Shown here in pieces: positions 31,379-40,568 of a DNA stretch of 64,000 nucleotides; positions within the stretch are counted from its first letter, which is position 1, and every line of letters starts with the position of its first letter. A program made the translations under genes and the position numbers. The notes beneath the pieces are model-generated. The model did no database searches, was not told where the DNA came from, and worked only from the letters and a program-made list of their open reading frames with translations. Source of the stretch: Prochlorococcus marinus CUG1417 (GTDB lineage Bacteria; Cyanobacteriota; Cyanobacteriia; PCC-6307; Cyanobiaceae); assembly GCF_017695975.1 (NCBI RefSeq), contig NZ_JAAORN010000001.1:558001-622000 (forward strand), given 5' to 3'.

Positions 31379-31405
31379 TTCTTTAATATATAGTTGAGGT
31401 CAATC

Positions 31406-32377
31406 ATGAATACAGTAACAGAACTACTACAACCAGTTGAAAATGATCTTGATGATCTTATTCTTGAACTGAAAAATTTAATTGGAGCTGGTCATCCAAT
31501 TCTTCAAGCAGCAGCAGAACATCTTTTTAGTGCTGGGGGTAAAAGACTTAGACCAGGCATCGTTTTGTTAATTTCAAAAGCAATATCACCTGAATTTATT
31601 TTAACCAATAGACATAAAAGGCTTGCTGAAATTACTGAAATGATTCATACAGCATCATTAGTTCATGATGATGTTGTTGATGAGGCTTCAACAAGAAGAG
31701 GAGTAGATACAGTACATAGTAGATTTAATACTAGAGTTGCTGTTTTAGCAGGAGATTTCTTATTTGCCCAAGCAAGTTGGCACCTTGCAAATCTTGATAA
31801 TGTGAATGTAGTTAAATTACTTAGTAGAGTAATAATGGATTTAGCAGAAGGTGAAATTAAACAAAACCTAAATAGATTTGACTCTGCTCAATCTTTTTCA
31901 AAATACATTAATAAAAGCTATTGTAAAACTGCATCATTAATAGCAAATAGTTCTAAAGCTGCTGGAGTTTTAAGCGGTCTTAATGATGAAAACCTAACTT
32001 CTTTGTACGATTTTGGTAAAAATATTGGATTGGCTTTTCAAGTTGTAGATGACATACTTGATTTTACTGGAAATGATAAACAACTCGGAAAACCTGCAGT
32101 AACTGATCTTGCAAGTGGTTATCTTACTGCACCGGTTTTATATGCGTTAGAAGAAAATAAGAAATTATCTGTTCTTATTAACAGAGAACTTGCTGAAAAA
32201 GATGATTTAGATGATGCCCTAAATATCATTATGAATTCTAGTGCTATCGAAAGTTCCAGAAAACTAGCTGAAGATTTTGCAATGCTTTCTAAAGAAGCTC
32301 TAGTTTGGCTCCCTGATTCAGAATATAAAAGGGCTTTAATGGCCCTTCCGGAATTTGTCCTAAGCCGTATTTACTAG
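31406..32377 (+). CDS. sds: trans-polyprenyl diphosphate synthase (solanesyl/plastoquinone side-chain type)
   Basis: Builds the long isoprenoid tail, probably for plastoquinone. The enzyme has both aspartate-rich motifs: HDDVVDEASTRRG (DDVVD, 88-92) and VVDDILDFTG (DDILD, 215-219), plus GGKRLRP (44-50). The frame extends to a TTG at 31394, but the ATG at 31406, preceded by TGAGGT, is the better start and gives 323 residues. The length and lack of a bulky residue just before DDxxD fit long-chain synthases; chain length is inferred. It lies 27 bases after murI. Confidence 0.88.
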   Translation: MNTVTELLQPVENDLDDLILELKNLIGAGHPILQAAAEHLFSAGGKRLRPGIVLLISKAISPEFILTNRHKRLAEITEMIHTASLVHDDVVDEASTRRGVDTVHSRFNTRVAVLAGDFLFAQASWHLANLDNVNVVKLLSRVIMDLAEGEIKQNLNRFDSAQSFSKYINKSYCKTASLIANSSKAAGVLSGLNDENLTSLYDFGKNIGLAFQVVDDILDFTGNDKQLGKPAVTDLASGYLTAPVLYALEENKKLSVLINRELAEKDDLDDALNIIMNSSAIESSRKLAEDFAMLSKEALVWLPDSEYKRALMALPEFVLSRIY

Positions 32378-32472
32378 ATTTTTTAAAAATAAATTATTAG
32401 AGCTAAATTAATATTAAAATTTTTGAAAACCATAAATTTTTCGACTAAATTTATTAAGCATAGATTTATTTA

Positions 32473-34455
32473 ATGTCATTAGATAAGAAAAATTCAATTA
32501 ATAACATACTTGAAGAAAAGAGAATTTTCCCGCCATCAAAAAAATTTGCAGAAAACTCAAATATTAGTTCTCAAGAAGAATTACTAAGTCTAAAAAAACA
32601 AGCGTCAGAGAATCCTATTCAATTTTGGGAATCTTATGCAAAATCTGAATTAGATTGGTTTGAGCCATTTCAAACTGTATTAGATTGTAAAAATGCGCCT
32701 TTTTTTAAATGGTTTAAAGAAGGGAAACTTAATATTACATACAACTGCTTAGATAGGCACATTAAGAAAGGGCTTGGAGGTAAGATTGCACTTATATGGG
32801 AAGGTGAACCCGGAGATAGCAAAAAATATACTTACGAAGAACTTCTAAAAGAAGTTTGTAAAGCAGCTAATGCATTAAAAGCAATTGGTGTAAAAAAAGG
32901 AGATTTGGTATGTATTTATATGCCTATGATTCCTGAAGCGATGTTTGCGATGTTGGCTTGTGCAAGAATTGGCGCGCCTCATTCAGTTGTCTTTGGAGGA
33001 TTTTCTTCAGAAGCTTTAAAAGATAGGTTAATTGATGGAAACGCTAGATTTGTCATTACTGCTGATGGTGGCTTTAGGAAAGATAAGGTGATTGAACTTA
33101 AGCAAGCAGTTGATGCTGCAATTGAAAGTGGGGCATATAAAGTTGTTGAAAAAGTAATTGTAGTTCAACGATCCAAAAAAGATATTTCGATGGTTGATGA
33201 TAGAGATTTTTGGTGGCACGAATTATTAAAAGATCAAAGAGATCAGTGTGAGCCAGAAATAATGAATAGCGAAGATAGACTTTTTATTCTCTATACTTCA
33301 GGCTCTACTGGAAAGCCCAAAGGTGTAGTACACACTACTGGTGGTTATAATCTTTGGTCCCATTTGACATTCAAATGGATTTTTGATTTGAAAGATGACG
33401 ATATTTATTGGTGTACTGCTGATGTTGGTTGGATTACAGGCCATAGTTACATAGTTTATGGGCCCTTATCTAATGGCGCTACAACTTTAATGTTTGAGGG
33501 AGTTCCAAGACCCTCTAATTTAGGAGCTTTTTGGGAAATTGTTCAAAAATATAAGGTTTCTATCTTTTATACTGCGCCAACTGCAATAAGAGCTTTTATG
33601 AAGTCTGGGCGTGAAATTCCTGATAAATATAATCTTGAGAGTCTTAGACTTTTAGGTACAGTTGGAGAACCAATTAATCCTGAAGCATGGATGTGGTACA
33701 AGGATGTTATTGGTAATAATAAATGTCCCATAGTTGATACATGGTGGCAAACTGAAACAGGAGGTGTAATGATAAGTCCTTTACCTGGAGTGGTTGATAC
33801 AAAGCCGGGATCGGCTACGTTCCCTCTGCCAGGAATCGAAGTTGAAATCGTCGATAAGAATGGAGATAAGGTTAAGGAGAACGAAGGTGGCTATTTAATT
33901 ATTAAGAAACCATGGCCAGGAATGATGAGAACAATTCATGGCAACTCACAAAGATATTTGGATAGTTATTGGGAATATATTTCCTTTAAAGGAGAAAAAA
34001 ATGTTTATTTTGCTGGAGATGGAGCACGCATTGATGAAGATGGTTATATATGGATTATGGGAAGAGTTGATGATGTTATAAGTGTTTCAGGACATCGGTT
34101 AGGAACAATGGAAATAGAATCTGCTTTGGTAAGTCATAAATCAGTTGCAGAGTCTGCAGTCGTTGGAAGAAAAGATGATTTAAAAGGTGAAGTTATAGTT
34201 GCTTTTGTATCTCTAGAGAAAGACGTGAACAGTTCTTCAGAATTAGTGGAGAATTTAAAGAAACATGTTGTTAATGAAATTGGAATTATTGCAAAGCCCG
34301 AAAAAATTATAATTTCTGACTCTCTTCCGAAAACACGTAGTGGAAAAATTATGAGGCGAATTTTAAGATCTTTGGCTGCTGGAGAAAAAATTAGTGGAGA
34401 TATAAGCACTCTTGAAGATAGTTCTGTTTTGGAAAAGCTGAAAGAATTATCCTAA
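32473..34455 (+). CDS. acs: acetyl-CoA synthetase (AMP-forming)
   Basis: Activates acetate to acetyl-CoA through acetyl-AMP. The full-length 660-residue ANL-family enzyme has the P-loop [19 protein letters not shown] (about 275-293), the [10 protein letters not shown] adenine segment (about 430-439) and the C-terminal acetylation-site motif [11 protein letters not shown]. The [14 protein letters not shown] segment identifies acetate specificity within the family. It overlaps the convergent DUF1350 gene by 4 bases. Confidence 0.96.
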   Translation: MSLDKKNSINNILEEKRIFPPSKKFAENSNISSQEELLSLKKQASENPIQFWESYAKSELDWFEPFQTVLDCKNAPFFKWFKEGKLNITYNCLDRHIKKGLGGKIALIWEGEPGDSKKYTYEELLKEVCKAANALKAIGVKKGDLVCIYMPMIPEAMFAMLACARIGAPHSVVFGGFSSEALKDRLIDGNARFVITADGGFRKDKVIELKQAVDAAIESGAYKVVEKVIVVQRSKKDISMVDDRDFWWHELLKDQRDQCEPEIMNSEDRLFILYTSGSTGKPKGVVHTTGGYNLWSHLTFKWIFDLKDDDIYWCTADVGWITGHSYIVYGPLSNGATTLMFEGVPRPSNLGAFWEIVQKYKVSIFYTAPTAIRAFMKSGREIPDKYNLESLRLLGTVGEPINPEAWMWYKDVIGNNKCPIVDTWWQTETGGVMISPLPGVVDTKPGSATFPLPGIEVEIVDKNGDKVKENEGGYLIIKKPWPGMMRTIHGNSQRYLDSYWEYISFKGEKNVYFAGDGARIDEDGYIWIMGRVDDVISVSGHRLGTMEIESALVSHKSVAESAVVGRKDDLKGEVIVAFVSLEKDVNSSSELVENLKKHVVNEIGIIAKPEKIIISDSLPKTRSGKIMRRILRSLAAGEKISGDISTLEDSSVLEKLKELS

Positions 34456-35174
34456 TCAGATTCATCAATTAATTTGGAAATTTTTTTTATAGTATTTCTT
34501 TTGAATTCATCATCTGCCCAGTCTCCCAAAAAATTTTCTCTTAGTCCTGCGCTTGCAATTATAGTGTGTGTACCTTTTAACATTACCCCCTTAGAATTAT
34601 CTTCTTTTCTTGCTTTTAGACAAGAAAATAATTTATCTGTTTGATCTAATTCGTCTGAGTTGAATTTTATTAGGAAGTTATTTTTTTGATTATATGTTTT
34701 TTCAATTAATCGCAAAGTTCTTTCAGGGCTTGGGCTGAATTCACTTTTGAATTCTAATTTTTGAGAAATTTGTTTCAATAATGGAATTGATTTGTTTGCG
34801 CTGAAGTTATTAAAACTAATTGATATGAATTTTTCGCAATTTCTTCCTCCGTCAGGTGAAATTAGATGAAGTTTACAGCCAAGGCTATGACCAATTCTTA
34901 TTGAAGGAATTGATGCTCCTATTCTCTTGAATAAAGATATTCGGCAATTCTTGAAATCCCTCCATGCTTTAATAGCAAGTTGTTGGTGATCAAATTGTGG
35001 AGTGTATTTATATGCATGTACTGCATAGTTTTTTTTAATTAAACTCTCTATGAATCTTCTATAAGTTAAATCTGGTTTGGAAGCTAGATAACTTCCTCCA
35101 ATAAATTCCACAATTTTTTTAGGATTTGAAGGCCAATAACAAAAATTGTTAAATTGATATTTTGTAAAAGTCAT
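34452..35174 (-). CDS. DUF1350 family alpha/beta-hydrolase-like protein
   Basis: A 240-residue protein of the DUF1350 family found in cyanobacteria and plastids. The N-terminal [20 protein letters not shown] segment and [14 protein letters not shown] (GHSLG elbow, Ser near residue 95) indicate an alpha/beta-hydrolase fold. Whether it is catalytic and on what substrate is unknown. It converges on acs (4-base overlap) and is divergent from the exonuclease gene across 117 bases. Confidence 0.8.
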   Translation of the reverse strand: MTFTKYQFNNFCYWPSNPKKIVEFIGGSYLASKPDLTYRRFIESLIKKNYAVHAYKYTPQFDHQQLAIKAWRDFKNCRISLFKRIGASIPSIRIGHSLGCKLHLISPDGGRNCEKFISISFNNFSANKSIPLLKQISQKLEFKSEFSPSPERTLRLIEKTYNQKNNFLIKFNSDELDQTDKLFSCLKARKEDNSKGVMLKGTHTIIASAGLRENFLGDWADDEFKRNTIKKISKLIDESD

Positions 35175-35291
35175 CTTTAATAAACTAAGAATGTTTCAAA
35201 AATTATTTTCTAATCATTTTTTTTAATTTATATTAATTTAAGAGAAATTTTTGTTAAATGCGTCAAGATAAATAAAAGTGTTTGCAGGTAA

Positions 35292-36071
35292 TTGGAACAA
35301 TTTAACAAAAAAGAATTAAATCAATTGGATTTTCTTCAGCGCCAAATTAATAGTAACCCCTCTGAAAAAAGTGTTACTTATCAAGATAAAAAAATTGAAA
35401 AAATTTTAATTCTTGATACTGAAACAACAGGTTTAGATGAAAATAAAGATGAAGTGATAGAGATAGGTTGTATTTTGTTTGATGTATCTTTTAAATGTGT
35501 ACTTTCACAGGTCTCATTTTTATTCCCGGTCAATAATAATGAAGCCGAACATGTTAATGGTATATCTGCAGAAGTAACTAACATCTCGCAACCATGGGAA
35601 GATGGATTGAATTTCTTTTTAAAGCTTGTTGATTGTTCGGATTTCATCGTCGCACACAATGCAGAGTTTGATAAGAAATGGTTTGGGAAAGGAAGATTAC
35701 CTAAACTTAATAAAAAATGGATATGTAGTTTAGAGGATATTAATTGGTCTTTTCAAAAATCACTAAAAAATAGACCCTCAGTAACTGATCTAGCTTTATC
35801 TTTTTCAATACCAGTTTGGAATTTACATAGAGCTTTATCTGATTGCTTTTATGTATCTGAGGTCTTCAAGAAATGCGATAATTTAGAAGAACTTTTACTT
35901 AAAGCTACTGAACCGAGGTTTTTATACAAGGCACTGATTAGTTACGAAGATAGGTCTTTAGCTAAAAATGCTGGGTTCAGATGGAATAGTCCTGTGCAAG
36001 GAGCTTGGTCAAGAAAATTAACTACTGATGAGGCAAAAAATCTTGATTTTAGAGTACAGATTTTGAATTAA
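35292..36071 (+). CDS. DEDDh 3'-5' exonuclease, DNA polymerase III epsilon-like
   Basis: A 259-residue exonuclease of the DnaQ family. Acidic residues: Asp42 and Glu44 (ILDTETTGLDE), Asp127 (AHNAEFDKKW), His179 and Asp184 (HRALSDC), so the DEDDh set is complete. An additional C-terminal region (about 205-259; YEDRSLAKNAGFRWN ... WSRKL) is outside the nuclease and seen in cyanobacterial members. The only start compatible with the frame is TTG at 35292, immediately after an in-frame TAA, with AGG three bases before it. Could be proofreading or a repair nuclease. Confidence 0.85.
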   Translation: MEQFNKKELNQLDFLQRQINSNPSEKSVTYQDKKIEKILILDTETTGLDENKDEVIEIGCILFDVSFKCVLSQVSFLFPVNNNEAEHVNGISAEVTNISQPWEDGLNFFLKLVDCSDFIVAHNAEFDKKWFGKGRLPKLNKKWICSLEDINWSFQKSLKNRPSVTDLALSFSIPVWNLHRALSDCFYVSEVFKKCDNLEELLLKATEPRFLYKALISYEDRSLAKNAGFRWNSPVQGAWSRKLTTDEAKNLDFRVQILN

Positions 36072-36101
36072 TATTCATTAAATTTTTGACTAAGAAAATA
36101 T

Positions 36102-36524
36102 CTAGTGCGTCTTACAGGGCATCCATTTATTACCCATTTTATGTGCTCCAATACATCCGTATTTTGAGGCAGCCTTTTCAGCTTCTTGTTTAGAGTTAAA
36201 TAGATCTGACATAATATTTTCTTTACTTGAGTTTGAAATTTGTTTGGAATGATTATGATGGTTGTTTTGAGAATTAGGTGAATACTCCCATATCCCCATA
36301 GTCGTTACACCCGCAGAGATGATTCCCATCCCTACTATTGATAAATTGACTATTCCCATTGCTACTGCCCCAAAAGAAAATACTCCCATCGGGACTATTC
36401 CAATACTTATTACTCCCATTGGCACTATTCCTATTGAAACTATACCTAGTGGCGCTATTCCAAAAGCAATTTTTTTTGGTTTTGTACCGCAATGCTGATT
36501 CTCTTTATTTTTATTAATTTCCAA
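36102..36524 (-). CDS. glycine five-residue-repeat protein with C-terminal DUF3721
   Basis: A 140-residue protein in three parts. Residues 22-79 form a strict five-residue repeat, Gly-(Ile/Val)-x-x-(Met/Ile/Leu/Phe): Gly at 22, 27, 32, 37, 42, 47, 52, 57, 67, 72 and 77 with Ser at 62. A short Asn/His/Ser linker follows (about 81-104). Residues 107-140 match DUF3721, a small marine-cyanobacterial domain with Cys124 (KYGCIGAHKMG) and Cys137 (KWMPCKTH). The repeat could form a compact solenoid or insert in membranes. Function unknown. It is on the opposite strand to both neighbours. Confidence 0.8.
   Translation of the reverse strand: MEINKNKENQHCGTKPKKIAFGIAPLGIVSIGIVPMGVISIGIVPMGVFSFGAVAMGIVNLSIVGMGIISAGVTTMGIWEYSPNSQNNHHNHSKQISNSSKENIMSDLFNSKQEAEKAASKYGCIGAHKMGNKWMPCKTH
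36291..36461 (-). repeat. 15-base coding repeat (five-residue glycine repeat)
   Basis: The DNA encoding residues 22-78 of the DUF3721 protein is a degenerate tandem array with a 15-base period, visible on the + strand as recurring ACTATTCC/ACTCCCAT words. The period is kept at protein level (glycine every fifth residue) more strictly than at DNA level. Confidence 0.75.
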
Positions 36525-36622
36525 TAGTTTTTCTAAATGTTAAATTAAAATTATCTCACAGAACAACCGATCAAAAATTAATTTCTATTTGAATTAAAAA
36601 TTTTGAATTATTTTCTAGAACT

Positions 36623-37903
36623 TTGGATAACCTAAAAAATCTTAGAGGAACAGTCGATCTATTGCCTGATCAATTAATAAAGTGGCAAAACGTTGAAAAA
36701 GTTTTATTAGAGCAGCTTGCAAGAGCATCCATAAAAGAAATAAGAACACCAATATTGGAAATGACCGAATTATTTATAAGAGGAATTGGTGAAGGGACAG
36801 ATGTTGTCAGTAAGGAAATGTATACATTTCTTGATAGGGGGGAGAGATCCTGCACTCTTAGACCTGAAGGAACAGCCTCAGTGGCACGCGCATTAATACA
36901 AAATGGAATATCTTCTAATCCTCTTCAAAAACTTTGGTATATGGGACCTATGTTTCGATACGAAAGACCTCAAGCAGGCAGGCAAAGACAGTTTCATCAG
37001 TTAGGTGTTGAGTTTATAGGACACGATTCAGTAAGAAGTGATGTTGAAATTATTGCTTTAGCTTGGGATATCTTGGGTAAATTAGGAATAAAAGAACTTA
37101 ATCTTGAAATAAATACGTTAGGCGATAGTAATGACAGATCAAATTTTCAAAAATCCTTTTTAAAATGGCTAGAAATAAATAAAAATTCTCTAGATTTAGA
37201 TTCTCAGAATAGGATTAATAAAAATCCTTTGAGGATTTTGGATTCTAAAAATATTCAAACAAAAAAAGTTCTTGAAAATGCTCCAAAATTATTTAATTTT
37301 TTGTCTGAAAAAAGTCAAAAAAGATATTCAGACTTAAAAAAACAATTAGAGGTTTTAAAAATACCTTATGTGGAAAATTTTAATTTAGTAAGAGGTTTAG
37401 ATTATTACACCCATACAGCTTTTGAAATTACTAGTGGTGCTCTTGGCTCCCAAGCTACAGTTTGCGGGGGAGGAAGATATGATGATTTAATTAAACAAAT
37501 GGGAGGCCCAAATACCCCGGCAATTGGATTTGCGATTGGTCTAGAAAGATTGATTTTACTGGCAGGGAAAGAGCTTGAAGTTCCAAGAAATACCGATATT
37601 TATATTATTAATAAAGGCTTAATTGCTGAATCATTGGCTATGGATATATCTAGAAAATTAAGAAATTATGATTTGATAGTTGAATTGGATTTAAGTGGAG
37701 CCTCATTTTCTAAACAATTTAAAAAGGCAAATAAACTAAACTCAAAAAGTATTGTTTTAATTGGTGATGATGAGGCAGCTAAAAGAGAATTTACTATCAG
37801 GCTTTTTGATCAATCAGGAAATGGTAATAAAGAAGAGGTTATATCTTTTGACAATGATACTAAATTAGAAAAGTGGATTACTTATAACTTACTCGCGAAG
37901 TGA
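36623..37903 (+). CDS. hisS: histidyl-tRNA synthetase
   Basis: Charges tRNA-His. A 426-residue class II enzyme with NLRGTVDLLPDQ at the N-terminus, motif 2 MGPMFRYERPQAGRQRQFHQLGVE region (given here in part as FRYERPQAGRQRQFHQ), the histidine-binding RGLDYYTHTAFE and the C-terminal anticodon-binding domain. The start is TTG at 36623; no ATG lies upstream in frame. Its stop overlaps the start of the following small gene. Confidence 0.96.
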   Translation: MDNLKNLRGTVDLLPDQLIKWQNVEKVLLEQLARASIKEIRTPILEMTELFIRGIGEGTDVVSKEMYTFLDRGERSCTLRPEGTASVARALIQNGISSNPLQKLWYMGPMFRYERPQAGRQRQFHQLGVEFIGHDSVRSDVEIIALAWDILGKLGIKELNLEINTLGDSNDRSNFQKSFLKWLEINKNSLDLDSQNRINKNPLRILDSKNIQTKKVLENAPKLFNFLSEKSQKRYSDLKKQLEVLKIPYVENFNLVRGLDYYTHTAFEITSGALGSQATVCGGGRYDDLIKQMGGPNTPAIGFAIGLERLILLAGKELEVPRNTDIYIINKGLIAESLAMDISRKLRNYDLIVELDLSGASFSKQFKKANKLNSKSIVLIGDDEAAKREFTIRLFDQSGNGNKEEVISFDNDTKLEKWITYNLLAK

Positions 37904-38193
37904 TGCTTTTGAAGTTAGTAATAATTTTTCTTTTTATAATTATTTTTTTCAACTTTAGGAATTTTCTTAAATCAAATAGAAAACAAAAAATTTTGAAGGC
38001 TAAAAGATTAACAATTTTCAGTAAGAAGAATCTTAATAATTGGATGAATTTAACCAAAAAAGAACGTTACAACTTATCAAAACAAGATTCTGTTGACTAT
38101 AAGGATAGAAGGAAACTTTTATTAGACGAAATTAGAAAAGAATATAAAAAAATATCTAGAGAAAATTCGGGTGAAAACATTAAGAAAAAATAA
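37903..38193 (+). CDS. small basic protein with N-terminal membrane segment
   Basis: About 96 residues. An N-terminal hydrophobic segment (residues 2-20, LLKLVIIFLFIIIFF) is followed by a strongly basic, helical, Lys/Arg-rich tail. The start is either GTG 37900 (overlapping the hisS stop) or the adjacent ATG 37903. I do not recognise a family; it looks like a membrane-anchored cytoplasmic protein typical of Prochlorococcus hypotheticals. The next gene follows 2 bases later. Confidence 0.65.
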   Translation: MLLKLVIIFLFIIIFFNFRNFLKSNRKQKILKAKRLTIFSKKNLNNWMNLTKKERYNLSKQDSVDYKDRRKLLLDEIRKEYKKISRENSGENIKKK

Positions 38194-38195
38194 TT

Positions 38196-38495
38196 ATGGA
38201 AAAATTCTGGACTTCCAAGAAACCCATAAAGGGATTAAGACATTTTGTTTTGGTAAATGAGGTTAAAGAAGAAGGTAATATTATTTTTTTGATGGTTTCT
38301 GTAATTGATTCTGAAATTAGCTTTAAAATTACTTACGAAGAATTAATAAATAGTGGAAATTGGGACAAGGGTTGGATCAATCTTTCAAAGCATCAATCGA
38401 TTACAGTAGAATACGTTAACTATAAATCCAGCAATAAAGAAGAGGGTATTGATGAGATATTTATTAATGAAGATTCTTTATTTAATATTTCTTAA
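38196..38495 (+). CDS. TIGR02450-like Trp-rich small protein
   Basis: A 99-residue soluble protein. The N-terminal WTSKKPIKGLRHFVLVNEV segment and later Trp residues (GNWDKGWINL) match the small Trp-rich family TIGR02450, widespread in cyanobacteria and some proteobacteria, of unknown function. It starts 2 bases after the previous gene, so the pair is probably co-transcribed downstream of hisS. Confidence 0.7.
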   Translation: MEKFWTSKKPIKGLRHFVLVNEVKEEGNIIFLMVSVIDSEISFKITYEELINSGNWDKGWINLSKHQSITVEYVNYKSSNKEEGIDEIFINEDSLFNIS

Positions 38496-38631
38496 TTTTA
38501 TTTAAATCTTTAAAATCTCTTTTCTTTGTAAATACTAGTTTTTTTGTTACTTAATAATTATTTAAAAGTTTTACCCCTTTCAAAAAAATAAAATTAACGT
38601 TATCAAGGATTAATAATATTTATTTAATTCA

Positions 38632-38865
38632 ATGTTAGGGGATGTGTGGAGCTCATCTGAGTTGACCGCGGAAAAGCTGGGAATAACTGAAATCAAACTT
38701 TCTTTTTTACGTGAAAATGGAATACTCAAGCCTGGAATTCATTGGAAAAGCTCTCCACTCGGGCAGAAAAAACCTTGGAAACCCAAAGCGCTTTACAATA
38801 TAAAAATGTGCAGACAAATAATTAATAAATTTTATTCTGAAGAAAACTATATTATTGCAGCCTAA
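38632..38865 (+). CDS. small helix-turn-helix (excisionase/MerR-like) protein
   Basis: A 77-residue protein with the outline of a small winged helix-turn-helix. An SSELTAEKLGITEIKLSFLRENGIL segment (helix-turn-helix) is followed by KPGIHWKSSPLG (wing-like) and ALYNIKMCRQIINKF (helix). The pattern 'LxxLRExGxLxxGxHW...YN' recalls excisionase/AlpA-type DNA-binding proteins. There is no integrase or phage gene nearby, so a host regulator is more likely than a recombination factor. It is the last gene before the long spacer in front of pcbA. Confidence 0.6.
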   Translation: MLGDVWSSSELTAEKLGITEIKLSFLRENGILKPGIHWKSSPLGQKKPWKPKALYNIKMCRQIINKFYSEENYIIAA

Positions 38866-38909
38866 AAAATAATATATTTTTTTATTAATTTGGGAAATAT
38901 TCCAAATCT

Positions 38910-39086
38910 TTATTCTATTAGGTTCTCATCCTTACACTCAATTAGGGTATTTTGCAAAGTTGGATATAAGCTAATCATATTTATATATTGTTTTGATTTT
39001 CTGTAGGATTTTGCAGCCTTTTTGTAATGAACTTCAGATTTCATTTCTAGTGATAATTTTCTAGAAGACTCTTGAGAAGTAGTCAT
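38910..39086 (-). CDS. possible small protein (58 residues)
   Basis: ATG at 39086 to TAA at 38910. The protein is hydrophilic and basic in its first two thirds (EMKSEVHYKKAAKSYRKSKQ), with a single cysteine near the end. Amino-acid use is protein-like, with no long low-complexity run, but no clear ribosome-binding site precedes it and I recognise no family. It lies tail-to-tail with the HTH gene. Confidence 0.4.
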   Translation of the reverse strand: MTTSQESSRKLSLEMKSEVHYKKAAKSYRKSKQYINMISLYPTLQNTLIECKDENLIE

Positions 39087-39375
39087 AATATTAGATGTCT
39101 CATCTCATATTTAATAATTGTTTGAGAATGAGGCAATAAATAGGATGGTTTAATGAAACAAAACATCGTTTAATGTCAGCAAAATGAAATTTATTAAAAT
39201 TATTTGAATTGGAAAATAATGGTTTATTTTATGAAACTTATATCTCTAAGAATAATTTTTCTTCATTAAATCTACCTTCTTTGCTGTTGGATTGCCTTAT
39301 AAAGATTTTTTGTTTAATAATTACTAGGATTACTAACCTTTACAATTTTGTTATTAATTCAACTGTTTGGTGAAA

Positions 39376-39381
39376 TATAAA
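39376..39381 (+). promoter_or_regulatory. candidate -10 element of pcbA
   Basis: TATAAA 36 bases before the pcbA ATG, in a region without competing features. No good -35 hexamer is seen at the expected distance, which is common in Prochlorococcus. Low confidence without transcript data. Confidence 0.3.
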
Positions 39382-39416
39382 GTATTCTCAAAACGTTTAA
39401 GCTAATCAATTCCTAA

Positions 39417-40475
39417 ATGCAAACCTATGGAAATCCAGATACTACCTATGGATGGTGGGCTGGTAATTCAGGTGTAGCGAATCGCTCAGGAAAATTCATT
39501 GCTGCTCATGTAGCTCATGCAGGATTAATTGTTTTCTGGGCGGGTGCATTCACCCTTTTTGAACTTTCACGATTTGACCCAAGCGTCCCAATGGGTCATC
39601 AACCTCTAATCGTTCTTCCTCATTTAGCAACTCTTGGAATAGGGTTCGATGCTAATGGCGTTGCTATGGGAGATACTAAACCTGTTCTAGCGATAGCAAT
39701 AGTTCACTTAGTCTCTTCTATGGTTTTAGCAGCAGGGGGACTTTTACATTCTTTACTTCTTCCTGGAAATCTTGAAGATTCAGACGTGGCAAGAGCTAGA
39801 AAATTCAATATTGAATGGGATAATCCTGACAAATTGACATTTATTCTTGGTCACCATCTAATTATTCTTGGTTTCGCAGTTATTGCTTTTGTTGAATGGG
39901 CAAGAGTGCATGGAATTTATGATCCAGCTATTGGTTCTGTAAGACAGGTTGAGTATGAATTAAATTTGGCCAAAATTTGGAATCACCAGACAGACTTTTT
40001 GACTATTGATAGTCTTGAAGAAGTAATGGGAGGTCATGCTTTCCTTGCTTTCGTTGAGATTACTGGTGGTGCTTGGCATATTGCTACTAAGCAAGTTGGT
40101 GAATATACCAAATTCAAAGGTAAAGGTCTTCTCTCCGCAGAAGCTGTCCTCTCATGGTCATTAGCTGGAATAGGCTGGATGGCTATTATTGCAGCCTTCT
40201 GGAGTGCAGCTAACACAACAGTTTATCCAACTGAATTCTTTGGTGAACCACTTGAATTGAAATTTAGTATTTCTCCTTATTGGGTTGATACTGTTGATCT
40301 TCCTGATGGTGAGTACACTTCAAGGGCGTGGTTAGCTAATGTTCATTACTACTTCGGATTCTTCTTTATTCAAGGCCATCTATGGCACGCTTTAAGAGCA
40401 CTAGGCTTTGACTTCAAGAGAGTTACAAATGCTATCAGTAATATTGATAGTGCAACAGTTACTCTTAAAGATTAA
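39417..40475 (+). CDS. pcbA: divinyl-chlorophyll a/b light-harvesting antenna protein PcbA
   Basis: The main membrane antenna of Prochlorococcus, a six-helix protein of the IsiA/CP43 superfamily that binds divinyl chlorophylls and feeds the photosystems. The 352 residues begin [21 protein letters not shown] and keep the chlorophyll-ligand histidines in [32 protein letters not shown] and [18 protein letters not shown]. The large lumenal loop of CP43 is short, as in Pcb proteins. It has its own long leader and a strong terminator, so it is probably transcribed alone. Only one pcb copy is seen, which fits a high-light strain. Confidence 0.96.
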   Translation: MQTYGNPDTTYGWWAGNSGVANRSGKFIAAHVAHAGLIVFWAGAFTLFELSRFDPSVPMGHQPLIVLPHLATLGIGFDANGVAMGDTKPVLAIAIVHLVSSMVLAAGGLLHSLLLPGNLEDSDVARARKFNIEWDNPDKLTFILGHHLIILGFAVIAFVEWARVHGIYDPAIGSVRQVEYELNLAKIWNHQTDFLTIDSLEEVMGGHAFLAFVEITGGAWHIATKQVGEYTKFKGKGLLSAEAVLSWSLAGIGWMAIIAAFWSAANTTVYPTEFFGEPLELKFSISPYWVDTVDLPDGEYTSRAWLANVHYYFGFFFIQGHLWHALRALGFDFKRVTNAISNIDSATVTLKD

Positions 40476-40499
40476 TTCTTAAATTTAATTACTCATATC

Positions 40500-40530
40500 A
40501 AAAGGCTCCTCTTTAAGGGGCCTTTTTTAT
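40500..40530 (+). terminator. Rho-independent terminator after pcbA
   Basis: Stem AAAGGCTCC (40501-40509) pairs with GGGGCCTTT (40517-40525) around a 7-base loop, with one G-U pair, followed by a run of T. It ends 25 bases after the pcbA stop codon. This is the clearest intrinsic terminator in the window. Confidence 0.93.
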
Positions 40531-40568
40531 TTGAAAAATTTTGTTTATTAATTTAGATTTAGAACTAT

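Larger units (their letters stand above)
38866..39416. other. 551-base spacer upstream of pcbA
   Basis: The longest stretch without a clear gene. It contains one plausible small ORF on the minus strand (38910-39086) and otherwise very AT-rich sequence with no strong hairpins. The part from about 39090 to 39416 has no open frame worth calling and probably holds the pcbA promoter and leader. A TATAAA word at 39376-39381 is a candidate -10 element. Confidence 0.6.

Noticed and set aside
31394-31405. TTG at 31394 as the start of the prenyl diphosphate synthase
   Set aside because: ATG at 31406 is four codons downstream with the purine-rich TGAGGT just before it, and the extra residues MRSI are not family-like.
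36291-36461. CRISPR-like or mobile repeat
   Set aside because: The 15-base repeats are degenerate, have no spacers, lie within a coding frame and are explained by the protein repeat.
38632-38865. Phage or integrative element, suggested by the excisionase-like protein
   Set aside because: No integrase, tRNA attachment site, direct repeats or phage genes nearby.
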